From the NCBI GenBank assembly GCA_964420975.1, contig CAYQVH010000008.1, positions 62,001 to 126,000 of the forward strand: a DNA stretch of 64,000 nt. The letters run 5' to 3'. The notes beneath the pieces were generated by a model. That model had not been told where the DNA came from, ran no database searches, and saw nothing but the letters and a program-made list of their open reading frames with translations. The translations under genes were made by a program, and so were the position numbers. Source of the DNA: Accumulibacter sp964420975 (lineage in GTDB: Bacteria; Pseudomonadota; Gammaproteobacteria; Burkholderiales; Rhodocyclaceae). This document shows, in pieces, positions 41,712 through 50,984 of this stretch; position 1 is the stretch's first letter, and every line of letters begins with the position of its first letter.

Positions 41712-44700
41712 CGCCGAGCTCGAAAGCATACTGGCGATGTTTCTCGGCCGTGCGTGAGGTGATCATGATGATCGGCACCGCTCGCAAGCGTCGGTCGGCG
41801 CGCACATTGCGGGTCAGCTCGTAGCCGTCCATGCGCGGCATCTCGATGTCCACCAGCAGGACGTCGGGCACGATTCCGGCCAACTGTTCGAGGGCGTCGA
41901 GGCCGTCCTTGGCGGTCATGATCTGGTAGCCTTCGCGAGCCAGCAGGCGACTGGTAATTTTGCGTACCGTCAACGAATCGTCGACCACCATGATCGTCGG
42001 TACGGTCGCCGTCACGGTGTTGGCTGCGATCGGCTGGCGGAGCGTTGGCACCGGCGAGATGGCGGCTGTGCTCCGGCTACGGCTGGACAGCGCGACCGGG
42101 TTGAGGATCAGAACGACCTGTCCGTTACCGAGAACGGTCGCACCATCGACACCAATCACTCGCGCCAGCTGCTGCCCGACGTTTTTGACCACAATTTCCT
42201 GGTTGCCGAGCAGGCCATCGACCTGCAGGGCGATCCTGCCGCTACCGCTACGTAGCAGGAGAACCCAGTATTGCTGATGCTTTTGGGGCAGGGCTTGCGT
42301 GTCGCCGAGCAGATGCGGCAGATAGTGGAATGCGTACGTATTGCCTGACCAAGTCGCAGCATGCGCTTCGCGGATGCGCGCCAGCCCTTTTTCGCGGAGG
42401 TCAAGGACTTGCTCGATCATCGCGGCAGGGATTGCGTAGTCACGTTTGCCGGAACGCACCAGCAGCGCCTTGGTGACCGCCAACGTCAGCGGCAGGTAGA
42501 GGCGGAATGTCGTCCCCTGTCCGGCGCTGGACACGACTTCAATCCGGCCACCCAGGCTCGCCACCTCGCTCTTGAGGACGTCCATGCCGATACCTCGACC
42601 GGACAGGCGCGACACTTCGCTGGCGGTCGAAATCCCCGGGGCAAAGATGAGTTCCTGAACGCGAGCTGGGTCAGCCGCGTCTTCCTGGCTCAGAAGTCCC
42701 GCTGCCAAGCCTCTTTCTCGCAGTCGCTTCAGGTCGAGTCCGGCGCCGTCGTCGGCGAACGTGAGGATTACTTCGTTGCCTTCGTGCGCCAGTGACAAAG
42801 ACAGTTCGCCGATCTCTTGCTTGCCTTTGGCCGCACGTACCGGTGCGGGTTCAAGACCATGTGCGATCGCGTTGCGCAACATGTGTTCAAGGGGGGCAAG
42901 CATCTTGTCGAGGACCGTGCGGTCGAGTTCGATCTCGGCACCGCTGATCTCGAGATTCGCCCGCTTGCCGATCTCCTTGGTTGCTTGCCGCACAATGCGG
43001 TAGAGACGATCGGCAATACTGGCAAACGGCACCATACGAATCGACATGAGCTCCTGCTGCAGCTCGCGATTCAGCCGGGATTGCGCCAGGATCGCCGCGT
43101 TGGCGTCGTCGAGGTTTTTGAGTAGACTTTGCTGCGCCGTCGCGACGTCGTTGACCGACTCCGCCATCATTCGCGTCAGTTCCTGAAAGTGCGTAAAACG
43201 ATCGAATTCCAGCGGATCGAAGTCGACGTGGGTTTCGTCGGTCAGCGCCTCGCGTGACTGCATCTGCAATTCGGCGTGGAGTTCAATGTCGCGCAATTGG
43301 CGACGCAAGCGAATCACATTCTCGGTGAGGTCGAGCAACGAGCCTTTGATCGCGCGCATTTCACCTTCAATCCGCGAACGCGCAATCGACAGTTCGCCGG
43401 CTTCGTTGACCAGGCGATCGACGAGATCCGCGCGCACGCGCAGGATCGCCCGCTGTGGAGCGGTTTCGCCTTCGGCTTCCGGCACTCCACGGCCGGCGGG
43501 AAGCGGTTCAATTGGTATACCCACGTCATCGGGCAGCGCGGCCAACTCGCCGCCGGCCTTCGCCAGGGTCTCGTCAGCGACTTCAACCAACGCGTCGGGA
43601 GATTCGCCGCGCTGCAGGCTGTCGATGGTCTGCACGATGACGTCGAAGGCGTTGTCGACGTCATCCATCAACGCGGGCGGCACGCTGCTTGATTTCTGCG
43701 CTTCCTCCATGCGCGTTTCGATGGCGTGGATCAGCTCGCCAAGGTTCATTGCCCCCGCCATGCGGGCGCTGCCCTTGAGCGTGTGGAAGAGGCGGCCGAG
43801 CTTGCGTACCACCTCGGTGTCGGTCGGGCTGCTACGCCAGGCACGCAGCTGGGTGGCAATGTTCTGGTTGAGCTCGAGAGCTTCCTCGATGAATAGCGGC
43901 AGCAGCTGCTCGTCCAGGTCGTCCTGCAGTTGTGGCAGCGGAATCGACAGACTGGCCGTTGGCGGTAGCGACTCGGCAACTGGCGCTGTCGTGCTGGGGG
44001 GCGCCGTGATCTCCGGGGCCTGCGCCGCCAAATCGACGGTAGCGGTTTCGGCGATCTGGTCCAGGTAGAGCGAGGCCAGCGCTTCACACAGCGCCGGTGC
44101 TGCGTCCGGTTCGGCGCCGTTGCCAACGTCAGCGAGCATCATGCCGAGACCGGCAATGGCCTGCCGAATGACTTCGATCGCTTCGCTACTGCCCGGTTGT
44201 GTCGCCTGTTTGCGGCGCAACAACGCGTGTTCGAGCGCCTGACCCAGTCGGTTGACGGCGATCAGACCGACGGTCGCGGCGGTTCCGGCGAGCGTGTGTG
44301 CGGCGCGATACATTTCGTGTCGAGTGGGAGCGCGCGGCTTCCGTTTCAGACTTGCGAACTCGTCCTCGAGTGTCGCCAGGTGATTCTTCGCCTCGGACAG
44401 AAAGATTTCGCACAGATCGGGCGCGAGTGTGAGTCGGCGGGGTCCTTCGGGCGGTACGGTTGCTTCCTCAGCGCGTGTCGTCGCTGCGGCCGGTTCGTCG
44501 CCGGAAGTCGGCTCGGTGGCCAACGGTATCGGCATCGGGCTTTCCGTGCCGAGCCGCAGTGCGTCGGCCAGAGCCACCATGGCAGTCGCGTCGGGTGCAG
44601 CGCCAGCACCGGTTTTCAGGTGTTCGACCCAGGCACCAAAAACCGCGTAAGTCTGGCCGAGGAGGTCGAGAATCGTTGGCGTGACGGCTTGCTCTTGACG

Positions 44701-46965
44701 CAGCCAGAGATTGAGCACCTGTTCAACCGACCACGCGGCCTCGCCCAAGTCCTTGAGACCCACCATGCGACCGCTGCCTTTGAGCGTATGCACCGAACGG
44801 CGGAGCGCGGTGAGCAGTTCCGTATCGTGCGGTTTGGCTTTCAGCAGCTGATAGTTGTTCTTCATGCTCGCGAGCACCTCGTCGGCCTCGTCGAGGAAAA
44901 TTCCCAGCAGTTCGGCATCGACTTCTTCAGCCGAGGCTTTCGATAGCTGCAGCGTTGCGGCCGACGGCGGCGGCGCCTCCGGGGCTTGACGCTTGAGCGT
45001 CGCCATGGCCTCGTCGATCCGTTGCGCCGCGTCGCCTCCGGCCGCCAGCGCCGACAATACCTCCTTGGTCTGCTCTCCGAGCGTCTTGTCGGCTACCAGA
45101 TCGGCGTCCTTCTGTAGCGCGGCAAGGTTCTGCTGGACTTCCTGCAACAGGCCGGCGTCGGTTGGTTGCTCCTTGAGCGCAGCGAGCAGACCGTGTGCCT
45201 CCCGCTTCTGCCGTTCGAGCTCCGCCTCGACCGTCGCGGCGGGTTCACCGACCGTCACCTGTCGGGCGGTACTCGACTGCATGTTGGCGACGAAGGTGTC
45301 GAAGTCCGTGGCCCCGTGATGCAGCGCGTCGATGAAGAAGCCGACCAGCGCCAGGCGCTCGGCTACGCGGGAGAAGTCGGTCTCCTGGCGAACGTAGTCG
45401 GGTGACGCAAAAGCTCGGATGTCGGCAGCTGATTGTTGCAATATCGCCACCGCTCCGTCATGCCGCATCATCATCAGGGCACCAATGACCTGCTTCAGCG
45501 GCGTGTCGACGGCTTCGAGCGTGACGGATTTGTCGGCATCCCGGAAAAAGCCGTCGAGGACTTGTTCGATCTGGGCCAGGTTGTTCTGAATTTCGCGGGC
45601 AACCTGGCCGACGAGCAACTTCTCCTGCGCCAAGCGCGACATTTCGTCCAGCGACGGGAGTTCCGATCCGGGTTGCGGTGGGTTGCCGGCGAGGCAATCC
45701 CGCAGGCGCGAGACCATCACGTCGACCTGATGCGTAAAGCTACGGTCGAGGTACTGGATGTTCTCCTGCGCGTTCTGGGCGAGGAGAATGGCGGTGGCGG
45801 TTTCCATCGCCAGCGCTTCGTTGTGACGTGAAGGCGTCTGCGCCAGCAGGGTGGCGACGTCGTTGATGACGCCGGTTAGACGACGGTAGTCGCGATGACC
45901 CAGCTCGTCGACCAGCGCGGCAAGTGTCGTGGCGCCCGCGCGGAACGCCGGCAGTGCCTGCGTTGTTCCCGCGCAAAACCTGTTCCAACTCTCTTCCGTC
46001 GTGGCAATCGTTTCGCGCAGGCGCCGGCGGACCGATTCGATGGCGACGGGGGTTGTCGGCACAACGCCCGGCATCAGGCTGGCGAGCTGGTAGGCCTCCT
46101 GCACGCGCCGGACGCGGCGGTGATCGCTGGTCGATATGGCGACCAGGTACAGCGCATCGCGCATCAGGCGTTCGGCGACGTTGCTGGAGCCCTCGAGCAA
46201 ACGCCGAATCTGCAGATCGATTCGTGTGCACAGCTGGCGAGCATCGGCGTCTGCCGGCAGACCGCCCTCGGCGAGCGCCGTCAGGAAAGCGCCTGCGACC
46301 CACCAGAATGTGCGCCCGGAGGGCATCTCGTGAATTGCTTCGATGCGCTTTACCGCCTCGAGCATTTCGGCCAGCCCAGCGCCGGTGTGCGGCGCCCGCA
46401 GCCAGGCCAGGAGGCCGCGCTGAAAGTGCGCACGCTGTTGGCGCAAAGCGCGGTCGCGCTCGCCACGGCTAAGTGGAAGCGGTGGTCCCAGCCGGCGATC
46501 GCTGCCGAGTTGCAAGTCCGGGAAAAAGAGATCGGTGGCGGACACCCGCTCCTGTCCGCGCGCCAACTGCAGCTCGCGATAGATCGGAAAGAGTCGCAGA
46601 GGCTGGTTCGGCTGACCAGCGAGGAGATCATCCAGGTAGTGCTTGATCGCGGACATCGCTCTCTGGACGAGCTCGATCGACGACGGATCGGCGGGAAACT
46701 GCTGGCGTTCCATCGCTTCCAGCAGGGTCTCCATCGCGTCGCTGAACTGCGTCACACCGTCGAGGCCGACGATTGTCAGTGCACCTTGTACCTGGTGCAG
46801 ATGCGTGCGGCAATAACGCAACGGCGTCAGGTCGCCTGCTCCTCCGGCGGTGGCGGCGGTGGTCGTGAACGGTTGTAGCGCTTGGTCGGCGCGCTCGAGC
46901 GCCAGATCAATTTCGCTCTTGACCCAGGTCAGCGGGCCGATGTCGAAGTCCGTCGGAGAGTTCAT
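41626..46965 (-). CDS. pilL: Chemosensory hybrid histidine kinase PilL/ChpA
   Basis: This very long 1779-residue kinase controls twitching and surface sensing through PilG/PilH. Canonical Hpt motifs HTLKGSGRM (H726), HTLAGTAAT (H890) and HTLKGSARM (H1061) are visible. A degenerate one, HQVQGA at H57, opens the protein, followed by a long FimL-like helical region. A CheA dimer/ATPase domain follows (N box LEHMLRNAIAHGLE, DDGAGLD, GRGIGMDV, about 1230-1490), then a CheW-like regulatory domain, and a receiver with phosphoacceptor D1706 in LLVDIEMPRMDG. P. aeruginosa ChpA is longer, with more transfer domains. The 3' end overlaps phrB. Confidence 0.94.
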   Translation of the reverse strand: MNSPTDFDIGPLTWVKSEIDLALERADQALQPFTTTAATAGGAGDLTPLRYCRTHLHQVQGALTIVGLDGVTQFSDAMETLLEAMERQQFPADPSSIELVQRAMSAIKHYLDDLLAGQPNQPLRLFPIYRELQLARGQERVSATDLFFPDLQLGSDRRLGPPLPLSRGERDRALRQQRAHFQRGLLAWLRAPHTGAGLAEMLEAVKRIEAIHEMPSGRTFWWVAGAFLTALAEGGLPADADARQLCTRIDLQIRRLLEGSSNVAERLMRDALYLVAISTSDHRRVRRVQEAYQLASLMPGVVPTTPVAIESVRRRLRETIATTEESWNRFCAGTTQALPAFRAGATTLAALVDELGHRDYRRLTGVINDVATLLAQTPSRHNEALAMETATAILLAQNAQENIQYLDRSFTHQVDVMVSRLRDCLAGNPPQPGSELPSLDEMSRLAQEKLLVGQVAREIQNNLAQIEQVLDGFFRDADKSVTLEAVDTPLKQVIGALMMMRHDGAVAILQQSAADIRAFASPDYVRQETDFSRVAERLALVGFFIDALHHGATDFDTFVANMQSSTARQVTVGEPAATVEAELERQKREAHGLLAALKEQPTDAGLLQEVQQNLAALQKDADLVADKTLGEQTKEVLSALAAGGDAAQRIDEAMATLKRQAPEAPPPSAATLQLSKASAEEVDAELLGIFLDEADEVLASMKNNYQLLKAKPHDTELLTALRRSVHTLKGSGRMVGLKDLGEAAWSVEQVLNLWLRQEQAVTPTILDLLGQTYAVFGAWVEHLKTGAGAAPDATAMVALADALRLGTESPMPIPLATEPTSGDEPAAATTRAEEATVPPEGPRRLTLAPDLCEIFLSEAKNHLATLEDEFASLKRKPRAPTRHEMYRAAHTLAGTAATVGLIAVNRLGQALEHALLRRKQATQPGSSEAIEVIRQAIAGLGMMLADVGNGAEPDAAPALCEALASLYLDQIAETATVDLAAQAPEITAPPSTTAPVAESLPPTASLSIPLPQLQDDLDEQLLPLFIEEALELNQNIATQLRAWRSSPTDTEVVRKLGRLFHTLKGSARMAGAMNLGELIHAIETRMEEAQKSSSVPPALMDDVDNAFDVIVQTIDSLQRGESPDALVEVADETLAKAGGELAALPDDVGIPIEPLPAGRGVPEAEGETAPQRAILRVRADLVDRLVNEAGELSIARSRIEGEMRAIKGSLLDLTENVIRLRRQLRDIELHAELQMQSREALTDETHVDFDPLEFDRFTHFQELTRMMAESVNDVATAQQSLLKNLDDANAAILAQSRLNRELQQELMSIRMVPFASIADRLYRIVRQATKEIGKRANLEISGAEIELDRTVLDKMLAPLEHMLRNAIAHGLEPAPVRAAKGKQEIGELSLSLAHEGNEVILTFADDGAGLDLKRLRERGLAAGLLSQEDAADPARVQELIFAPGISTASEVSRLSGRGIGMDVLKSEVASLGGRIEVVSSAGQGTTFRLYLPLTLAVTKALLVRSGKRDYAIPAAMIEQVLDLREKGLARIREAHAATWSGNTYAFHYLPHLLGDTQALPQKHQQYWVLLLRSGSGRIALQVDGLLGNQEIVVKNVGQQLARVIGVDGATVLGNGQVVLILNPVALSSRSRSTAAISPVPTLRQPIAANTVTATVPTIMVVDDSLTVRKITSRLLAREGYQIMTAKDGLDALEQLAGIVPDVLLVDIEMPRMDGYELTRNVRADRRLRAVPIIMITSRTAEKHRQYAFELGVNHYLGKPYQEDELLRLVAEHVREQRPS

Positions 46966-47004
46966 TGAGGCAGTTTCTCCACTCGATACGCGTCGCCGCT
47001 ATGA

Positions 47005-49170
47005 TCAGGAGACCTTGAAACCAGCCACAGATCCCTTCAGCTCGGTTGCCAGGCCGGCCAACTCGCCGATCGCGCTGGCCGTCTTTTCGGTACCGGCTGT
47101 CGTCTGGCCGGTAACGAGGAGAATTTCCTGCATCTTCCGCGCGACCATGGTTGCCGACTCGGCCTGGTTGCGGGTGGCGCCGGCAATATTCTCGATCAGA
47201 GCCGTTAGCGCCGTCGACACGTCGCCAATCTCGGCCAGCGCCTGGCCGGCGGCGTCCGACAGGCGGGCGCCGTCGACGACGCCGCGAGTGGACTCTTCCA
47301 TCGCCGAAACGGTGTCCTGAGTGTCGGTCTGGATCGTGCGCACGATGGCGCCAATCTGCTTCGTCGCTTCGCCGGAGCGTTCGGCCAGGCGCTGCACTTC
47401 TTCGGCAACGACCGTGAAGCCGCGTCCGGCTTCTCCTGCCGAGGCTGCCTGGATTGCGGCGTTGAGGGCGAGCACGTTGGTCTGCTCGGTGATATCCGAA
47501 ATCAGTTCGACGATCTCGCCGATTTCCTGCGACGACTCGCCAAGTCGTTTGATGCGTTTCGACGTCTCCTGGATTTGCTCGCGAATCTTGTTCATCCCCT
47601 TGATCGAGTCTTCCACGGCTTGTGCACCTTTTTCGGCGGCCGCCAGCGACTGACGGGCGACGGTTGCCGACTGCGTGGCATCGGCCGAAACGTTCGTCAT
47701 CGAGGTCGCCATGGCGAGGACCGACTGTCCGGTTGCCTTGATCTCGGTCGCCTGCCGCTCCGCGGCTTCGAGCAACTCGGTCGAGGTCTGTTGCGCGATT
47801 CCAGTGGCTACCGTCACCCGGCCGGACGCGTCGTTGATCCGGCCGACGAGAACGCGCAATTCCTCGATCGTGTAGTTGATCGAGTCGGCGATGGCGCCGG
47901 TAATGTCCTCGGAAACCGTTGCCGTCACCGTCAGGTCGCCGTCCGCGAGGTCGCCGAGCTCATTCATCAGGCGCAAAATCGCGTTCTGATTCTGGCGGTT
48001 GAGCGCCTCCGTCGCCAGGCGGCCACGCTCCGACTCTTCGGCCTGACGCTGACTTTCGGTGAGATAGGTGCGGGCGAGCAGGTAGAGCAGCCCGATGGCG
48101 AGCACGATCAGGATCACGAGCAGGATGCCGGAAAGCGTGCGCTGGATGACGCTGCTTTGATACGCGTGTACCAGCTGATCGGTGACTTCGAGCAGCTCTT
48201 CGCTGTCACGGAAGATCTGCGAGCCAGCCTGTTTGGCGATCACGAGCCGCTGCATGTTGCCGAGTATGCCGCCGACCGCGGTGCGGTACTCGCCGAACTT
48301 GGTTTCGAGGTCGACGAGTTTTTGCTTCGTGTCGGGATCGCTCGTCGCCGTGATGCGCAAGACGTCGCTACCTTTCAGCAGCGCTTTCAGCGTGTCGCGG
48401 AAGGTGTTGGTATCCTTGCCGAGGAGAAAAGCGACTTCCGGGTCGATCGCGTTGCCAACGAGCAAGGCATTGGCGTTCTTGGCGATCCGTTGCGTCAGCA
48501 TGACGAGCTGGTTGGCGGCGGCAATCTCGCGCGCGCCGACATTCCCCTGCAGTTTGAGCGCCGCGATCTGCTCCGACAATTCAAGGAGCTGCGGATTCTT
48601 TTCGTTGATTGAGCCGACTTCCTTACCGAGCGAGATCAGGTTTTTCTCCATTTCCAGCAGGCGTTCGGCGCTCTTGTCGGTCTTCTCCCAGATTTGGGTC
48701 AGGTTTGCCAACTGCTGTTGTACGGCGTCCGGCGAGGCCGGAACCCGGGTTCCCGCCAGCTCGCCACCACTGATCAAGACCTGCAGGTTGGTGGCAAAGC
48801 TGTCGCGTGACTCACGCAGCTGCTTGAAGGCGGCTGGATCGCCGAGCAGCGCGAGGGTAGACCCCTTGGCCAGGCGTTGCGAAAGCATGCGCATGTCGCC
48901 AGCGGCGGCGATGTACGCCGTGCCGTAGGTTGCCTGACGGCTGTCGCGATAGACGACGGTGGCGATCAGCAGCATCACAACCAGCAACGCAGCGCCCAAA
49001 ATTTGCAGCTGTTTGGCGACTGGATACCCGCCAAGCACCGCTGAAACCAGGGGTATGCCGCCTGTGCCCGCCAGCCGGCCGTGTTCGTCACTGCTCCGGG
49101 AGACAAGAGTCTCGCCAGTTGTGTCTCTTGTGCGCGACAAAAAGGCGGGGAGCTTGGGCTGGAACTTCAT
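47005..49170 (-). CDS. pilJ: Pilus-associated chemoreceptor PilJ
   Basis: The 721-residue receptor has TM1 at about 55-74, two PilJ-type periplasmic sensor modules (about 80-200 and 205-335), TM2 at about 346-366, a HAMP-like linker and a signalling tip with EQTNVLALNAAIQAASAGEA (about 565-585). The MCP tip binds PilI and PilL. An unusual cytoplasmic N-terminal arm of about 50 residues precedes TM1. No PilK methyltransferase gene is found next to it. A strong hairpin lies in the 96-base gap before it. Confidence 0.95.
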   Translation of the reverse strand: MKFQPKLPAFLSRTRDTTGETLVSRSSDEHGRLAGTGGIPLVSAVLGGYPVAKQLQILGAALLVVMLLIATVVYRDSRQATYGTAYIAAAGDMRMLSQRLAKGSTLALLGDPAAFKQLRESRDSFATNLQVLISGGELAGTRVPASPDAVQQQLANLTQIWEKTDKSAERLLEMEKNLISLGKEVGSINEKNPQLLELSEQIAALKLQGNVGAREIAAANQLVMLTQRIAKNANALLVGNAIDPEVAFLLGKDTNTFRDTLKALLKGSDVLRITATSDPDTKQKLVDLETKFGEYRTAVGGILGNMQRLVIAKQAGSQIFRDSEELLEVTDQLVHAYQSSVIQRTLSGILLVILIVLAIGLLYLLARTYLTESQRQAEESERGRLATEALNRQNQNAILRLMNELGDLADGDLTVTATVSEDITGAIADSINYTIEELRVLVGRINDASGRVTVATGIAQQTSTELLEAAERQATEIKATGQSVLAMATSMTNVSADATQSATVARQSLAAAEKGAQAVEDSIKGMNKIREQIQETSKRIKRLGESSQEIGEIVELISDITEQTNVLALNAAIQAASAGEAGRGFTVVAEEVQRLAERSGEATKQIGAIVRTIQTDTQDTVSAMEESTRGVVDGARLSDAAGQALAEIGDVSTALTALIENIAGATRNQAESATMVARKMQEILLVTGQTTAGTEKTASAIGELAGLATELKGSVAGFKVS

Positions 49171-49193
49171 CGTGGGTCTCCGGTTACACTGCA

Positions 49194-49216
49194 GCGAGCG
49201 GCTTACGGCCGCTCGC
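49194..49216 (-). other. Nine-base-pair hairpin between pilI and pilJ
   Basis: GCGAGCGGC (49194-49202) and GCCGCTCGC (49208-49216) are perfect complements around a five-base loop. In the reverse-strand transcript this falls about 25 bases before the pilJ start. No T-run follows, so it is more likely an RNA processing or translation element than a terminator. Confidence 0.6.
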
Positions 49217-49266
49217 CGAGCACTTCCTGCGGTGAAAAAGGAAACAATGGGGGAACAAGTGCGGAG

Positions 49267-49776
49267 TCAAACGCCGATGTCCATGAAGGCGTCGTCTGCC
49301 AACAGCTCGCGTACCGTGAGCCGCCGCCAGCGGCGTCCTTCACTGTCGGTGTAGGTCTGCCGTGCCCAGGTCGGGGCGTGTGTGTCGAGCGTTTCAGCGG
49401 TCAAGGCTTCGACGTTGCGCAAGCCAATCATGCGGGTCACCAGCAGCGCGGCGTTGACGCCGTGCCGCGTGCCGATCAGCAGCAGGCGCGAGCTGCCATT
49501 CTGGGGCGTCGCTTCCTTACCGAGAAAGGCCGACAGGTCGACCACCGAGTAGAGGTTGCCGCGAATATTCGCGATCCCGGCAAACCAGGGTTTGGTCAGC
49601 GGGACGTCGGTGAGCGGCGATAAGGGAACGATCTCGCCCGAATCAGCCAAGTCGATCAGCCAGTAATCCGGCCCCGCTTGCAGGCCCAGCAGCCCGGCCG
49701 CCGTTTGTTCGCTCGTGCCGGCCAGACGCGCGGCGAGATAGGACTGGAATTCGTGGAGGCGGATCTTCTTGCTCAT
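49267..49776 (-). CDS. pilI: CheW-like coupling protein PilI
   Basis: The 169-residue protein is a CheW-like domain (about 35-165) with YWLIDLADSGEIVPLSPLTDVPLTKPWFAGIANIRGNLYSVVDL broken into the usual CheW strands. It couples PilJ to PilL. The N-terminal 35 residues (MSKKIRLHEFQSYLAARL) resemble the PilI start. The gene lies 14 bases after pilH. Confidence 0.92.
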   Translation of the reverse strand: MSKKIRLHEFQSYLAARLAGTSEQTAAGLLGLQAGPDYWLIDLADSGEIVPLSPLTDVPLTKPWFAGIANIRGNLYSVVDLSAFLGKEATPQNGSSRLLLIGTRHGVNAALLVTRMIGLRNVEALTAETLDTHAPTWARQTYTDSEGRRWRRLTVRELLADDAFMDIGV

Positions 49777-49790
49777 GCGCCTCGGGTCGT

Positions 49791-50153
49791 TCAGAGTGTT
49801 GCAATCTTCGCCAGGAGTTCCTGGCCGTTGATCGGCTTGACGAGGTAATCCTGCGCCCCCTGGCGAAGGCCCCAGATCTTGTCGGTTTCCTGGCCCTTGG
49901 TGGTGCAGACGATCACCGGGATATGTCGCGTCGTCTCGTCCCGGGTCAGCGTTCTGGTTGCTTGATAGCCATTGAGGCCGGGCATGACGACGTCCATCAG
50001 GATCAGGTCGGGCAATTCACTGCGGGCTTTGGCAATTCCCTCCTCGCCGCTTTCAGCGGTAAGTACCTCGTAGCCACTGCCGGTAAGCAAGGTCTTGAGT
50101 ACGTGGCGCTCGGTCGGTGAGTCGTCAACGACGAGGATTCGTTTGATCGTCAT
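49791..50153 (-). CDS. pilH: Twitching response regulator PilH
   Basis: The 120-residue single-domain receiver has ILVVDDSPTERHVLKTLL, phosphoacceptor D54 in LILMDVVMPGLNGYQATR, and the conserved Lys in YLVKPINGQELL. PilH is the CheY-like regulator phosphorylated by PilL and linked to pilus retraction in Pseudomonas. It is encoded between pilG and pilI in the standard order. Confidence 0.94.
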   Translation of the reverse strand: MTIKRILVVDDSPTERHVLKTLLTGSGYEVLTAESGEEGIAKARSELPDLILMDVVMPGLNGYQATRTLTRDETTRHIPVIVCTTKGQETDKIWGLRQGAQDYLVKPINGQELLAKIATL

Positions 50154-50193
50154 GGTCCATGGCCCCCTTGTTTGGCAGCGGGTCCTGCTTGTC

Positions 50194-50589
50194 TCAGGCG
50201 GACGGCGAAGCGAAGGCCGCGACCGCTTGCAGGAGGCTGTCTTTGGTAAATGGTTTCGTCAGGTACTGGTCCGAACCCACCATGCGGCCGCGAGCCCGGT
50301 CAAAGAGTCCGTCCTTGGACGAAAGCATGATTACCGGCGTGGATCGAAAGCGTTGATTTTTCTTGATCAGCGCGCACGTCTGATAGCCGTCGAGACGGGG
50401 CATCACAATGTCGCAGAAAATGACCGCCGGCTGATGATCGGCGATTTTTGCCAAGGCATCAAAACCATCTTCGGCCAGCAGTACTTGACAACCGGCCTGG
50501 ACGAGAAAAATCTCCGCGCTGCGCCGGATGGTATTGCTGTCGTCGATGACCATCACCTTGACGCCCCTCAGGTCTGCCGCTTCAGCCAC
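50194..50589 (-). CDS. pilG: Twitching response regulator PilG
   Basis: The 131-residue receiver starts at GTG 50589 after a strong GGAGGAG. It has VMVIDDSNTIRRSAEIFL, phosphoacceptor D60 in VIFCDIVMPRLDGYQ and YLTKPFTKDSLL. PilG promotes pilus extension downstream of PilL. It is the first gene of pilGHIJL. An AT-rich region before it (about 50645-50680) may carry the operon promoter, but the -35/-10 pairing is not clear. Confidence 0.94.
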   Translation of the reverse strand: MAEAADLRGVKVMVIDDSNTIRRSAEIFLVQAGCQVLLAEDGFDALAKIADHQPAVIFCDIVMPRLDGYQTCALIKKNQRFRSTPVIMLSSKDGLFDRARGRMVGSDQYLTKPFTKDSLLQAVAAFASPSA

Positions 50590-50677
50590 GTCTCTCCTCC
50601 AGAGTGCCGACGCTCAAAGTAAACGTCATCAGCGAACCGGGAAACTCTTCATTTTTTTATACTATACCGCATAGTTC

Positions 50678-50872
50678 TCAAATTTCGACCATTTCGAAGT
50701 CTTCCTTGCGTGCGCCACATTCCGGGCAGGTCCAGTTGATGGGCACGTCGGACCAACGCGTACCGGGTGCGATTCCCTCGTCGGGCAATCCGGCGGCTTC
50801 ATCATAAAGGAAGCCGCAGGTCAAACACATCCAGGTGCGATACGATGGGTCGTTGGTTGTACTCTGGTTCAT
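50678..50872 (-). CDS. Rubredoxin
   Basis: The 64-residue protein has the Fe(SCys)4 ligands C16, C19, C49 and C52 in MCLTCGFLYDEAAG and NWTCPECGARKEDFE. It is a small one-electron carrier. ATG 50872 is about 30 bases downstream of a predicted promoter. It is divergent from thiD and upstream of pilG. The partner is unknown; rubredoxins in this position are common in Rhodocyclales. Confidence 0.95.
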   Translation of the reverse strand: MNQSTTNDPSYRTWMCLTCGFLYDEAAGLPDEGIAPGTRWSDVPINWTCPECGARKEDFEMVEI

Positions 50873-50908
50873 GCTCGGTTTCGGTTAGAATGGGCTGAAA
50901 GAGCAGGA

Positions 50909-50938
50909 ATTCTAGCCAAAGCCGCCGCTCGCTGCCAA
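50909..50938 (-). promoter_or_regulatory. Predicted promoter of the rubredoxin gene
   Basis: On the reverse strand TTGGCA (50938-50933) and TAGAAT (50914-50909) are 18 bases apart, each 5/6 to consensus. The transcript would start near 50902, about 30 bases before the rubredoxin ATG. Confidence 0.6.
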
Positions 50939-50984
50939 GCACCCTGGTCACTGGCCATTTTCTTTGCAGCGGGTCTTCGTTCCC

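Noticed and set aside
50645..50676. ACTAT-ACCGC-ATAGT inverted repeat with a T-run as a terminator of the rubredoxin gene.
   Set aside because: In the rubredoxin transcript direction the run reads as A residues after the stem, and the stem is only five A/T-rich pairs. It is more likely part of an AT-rich pilG promoter.
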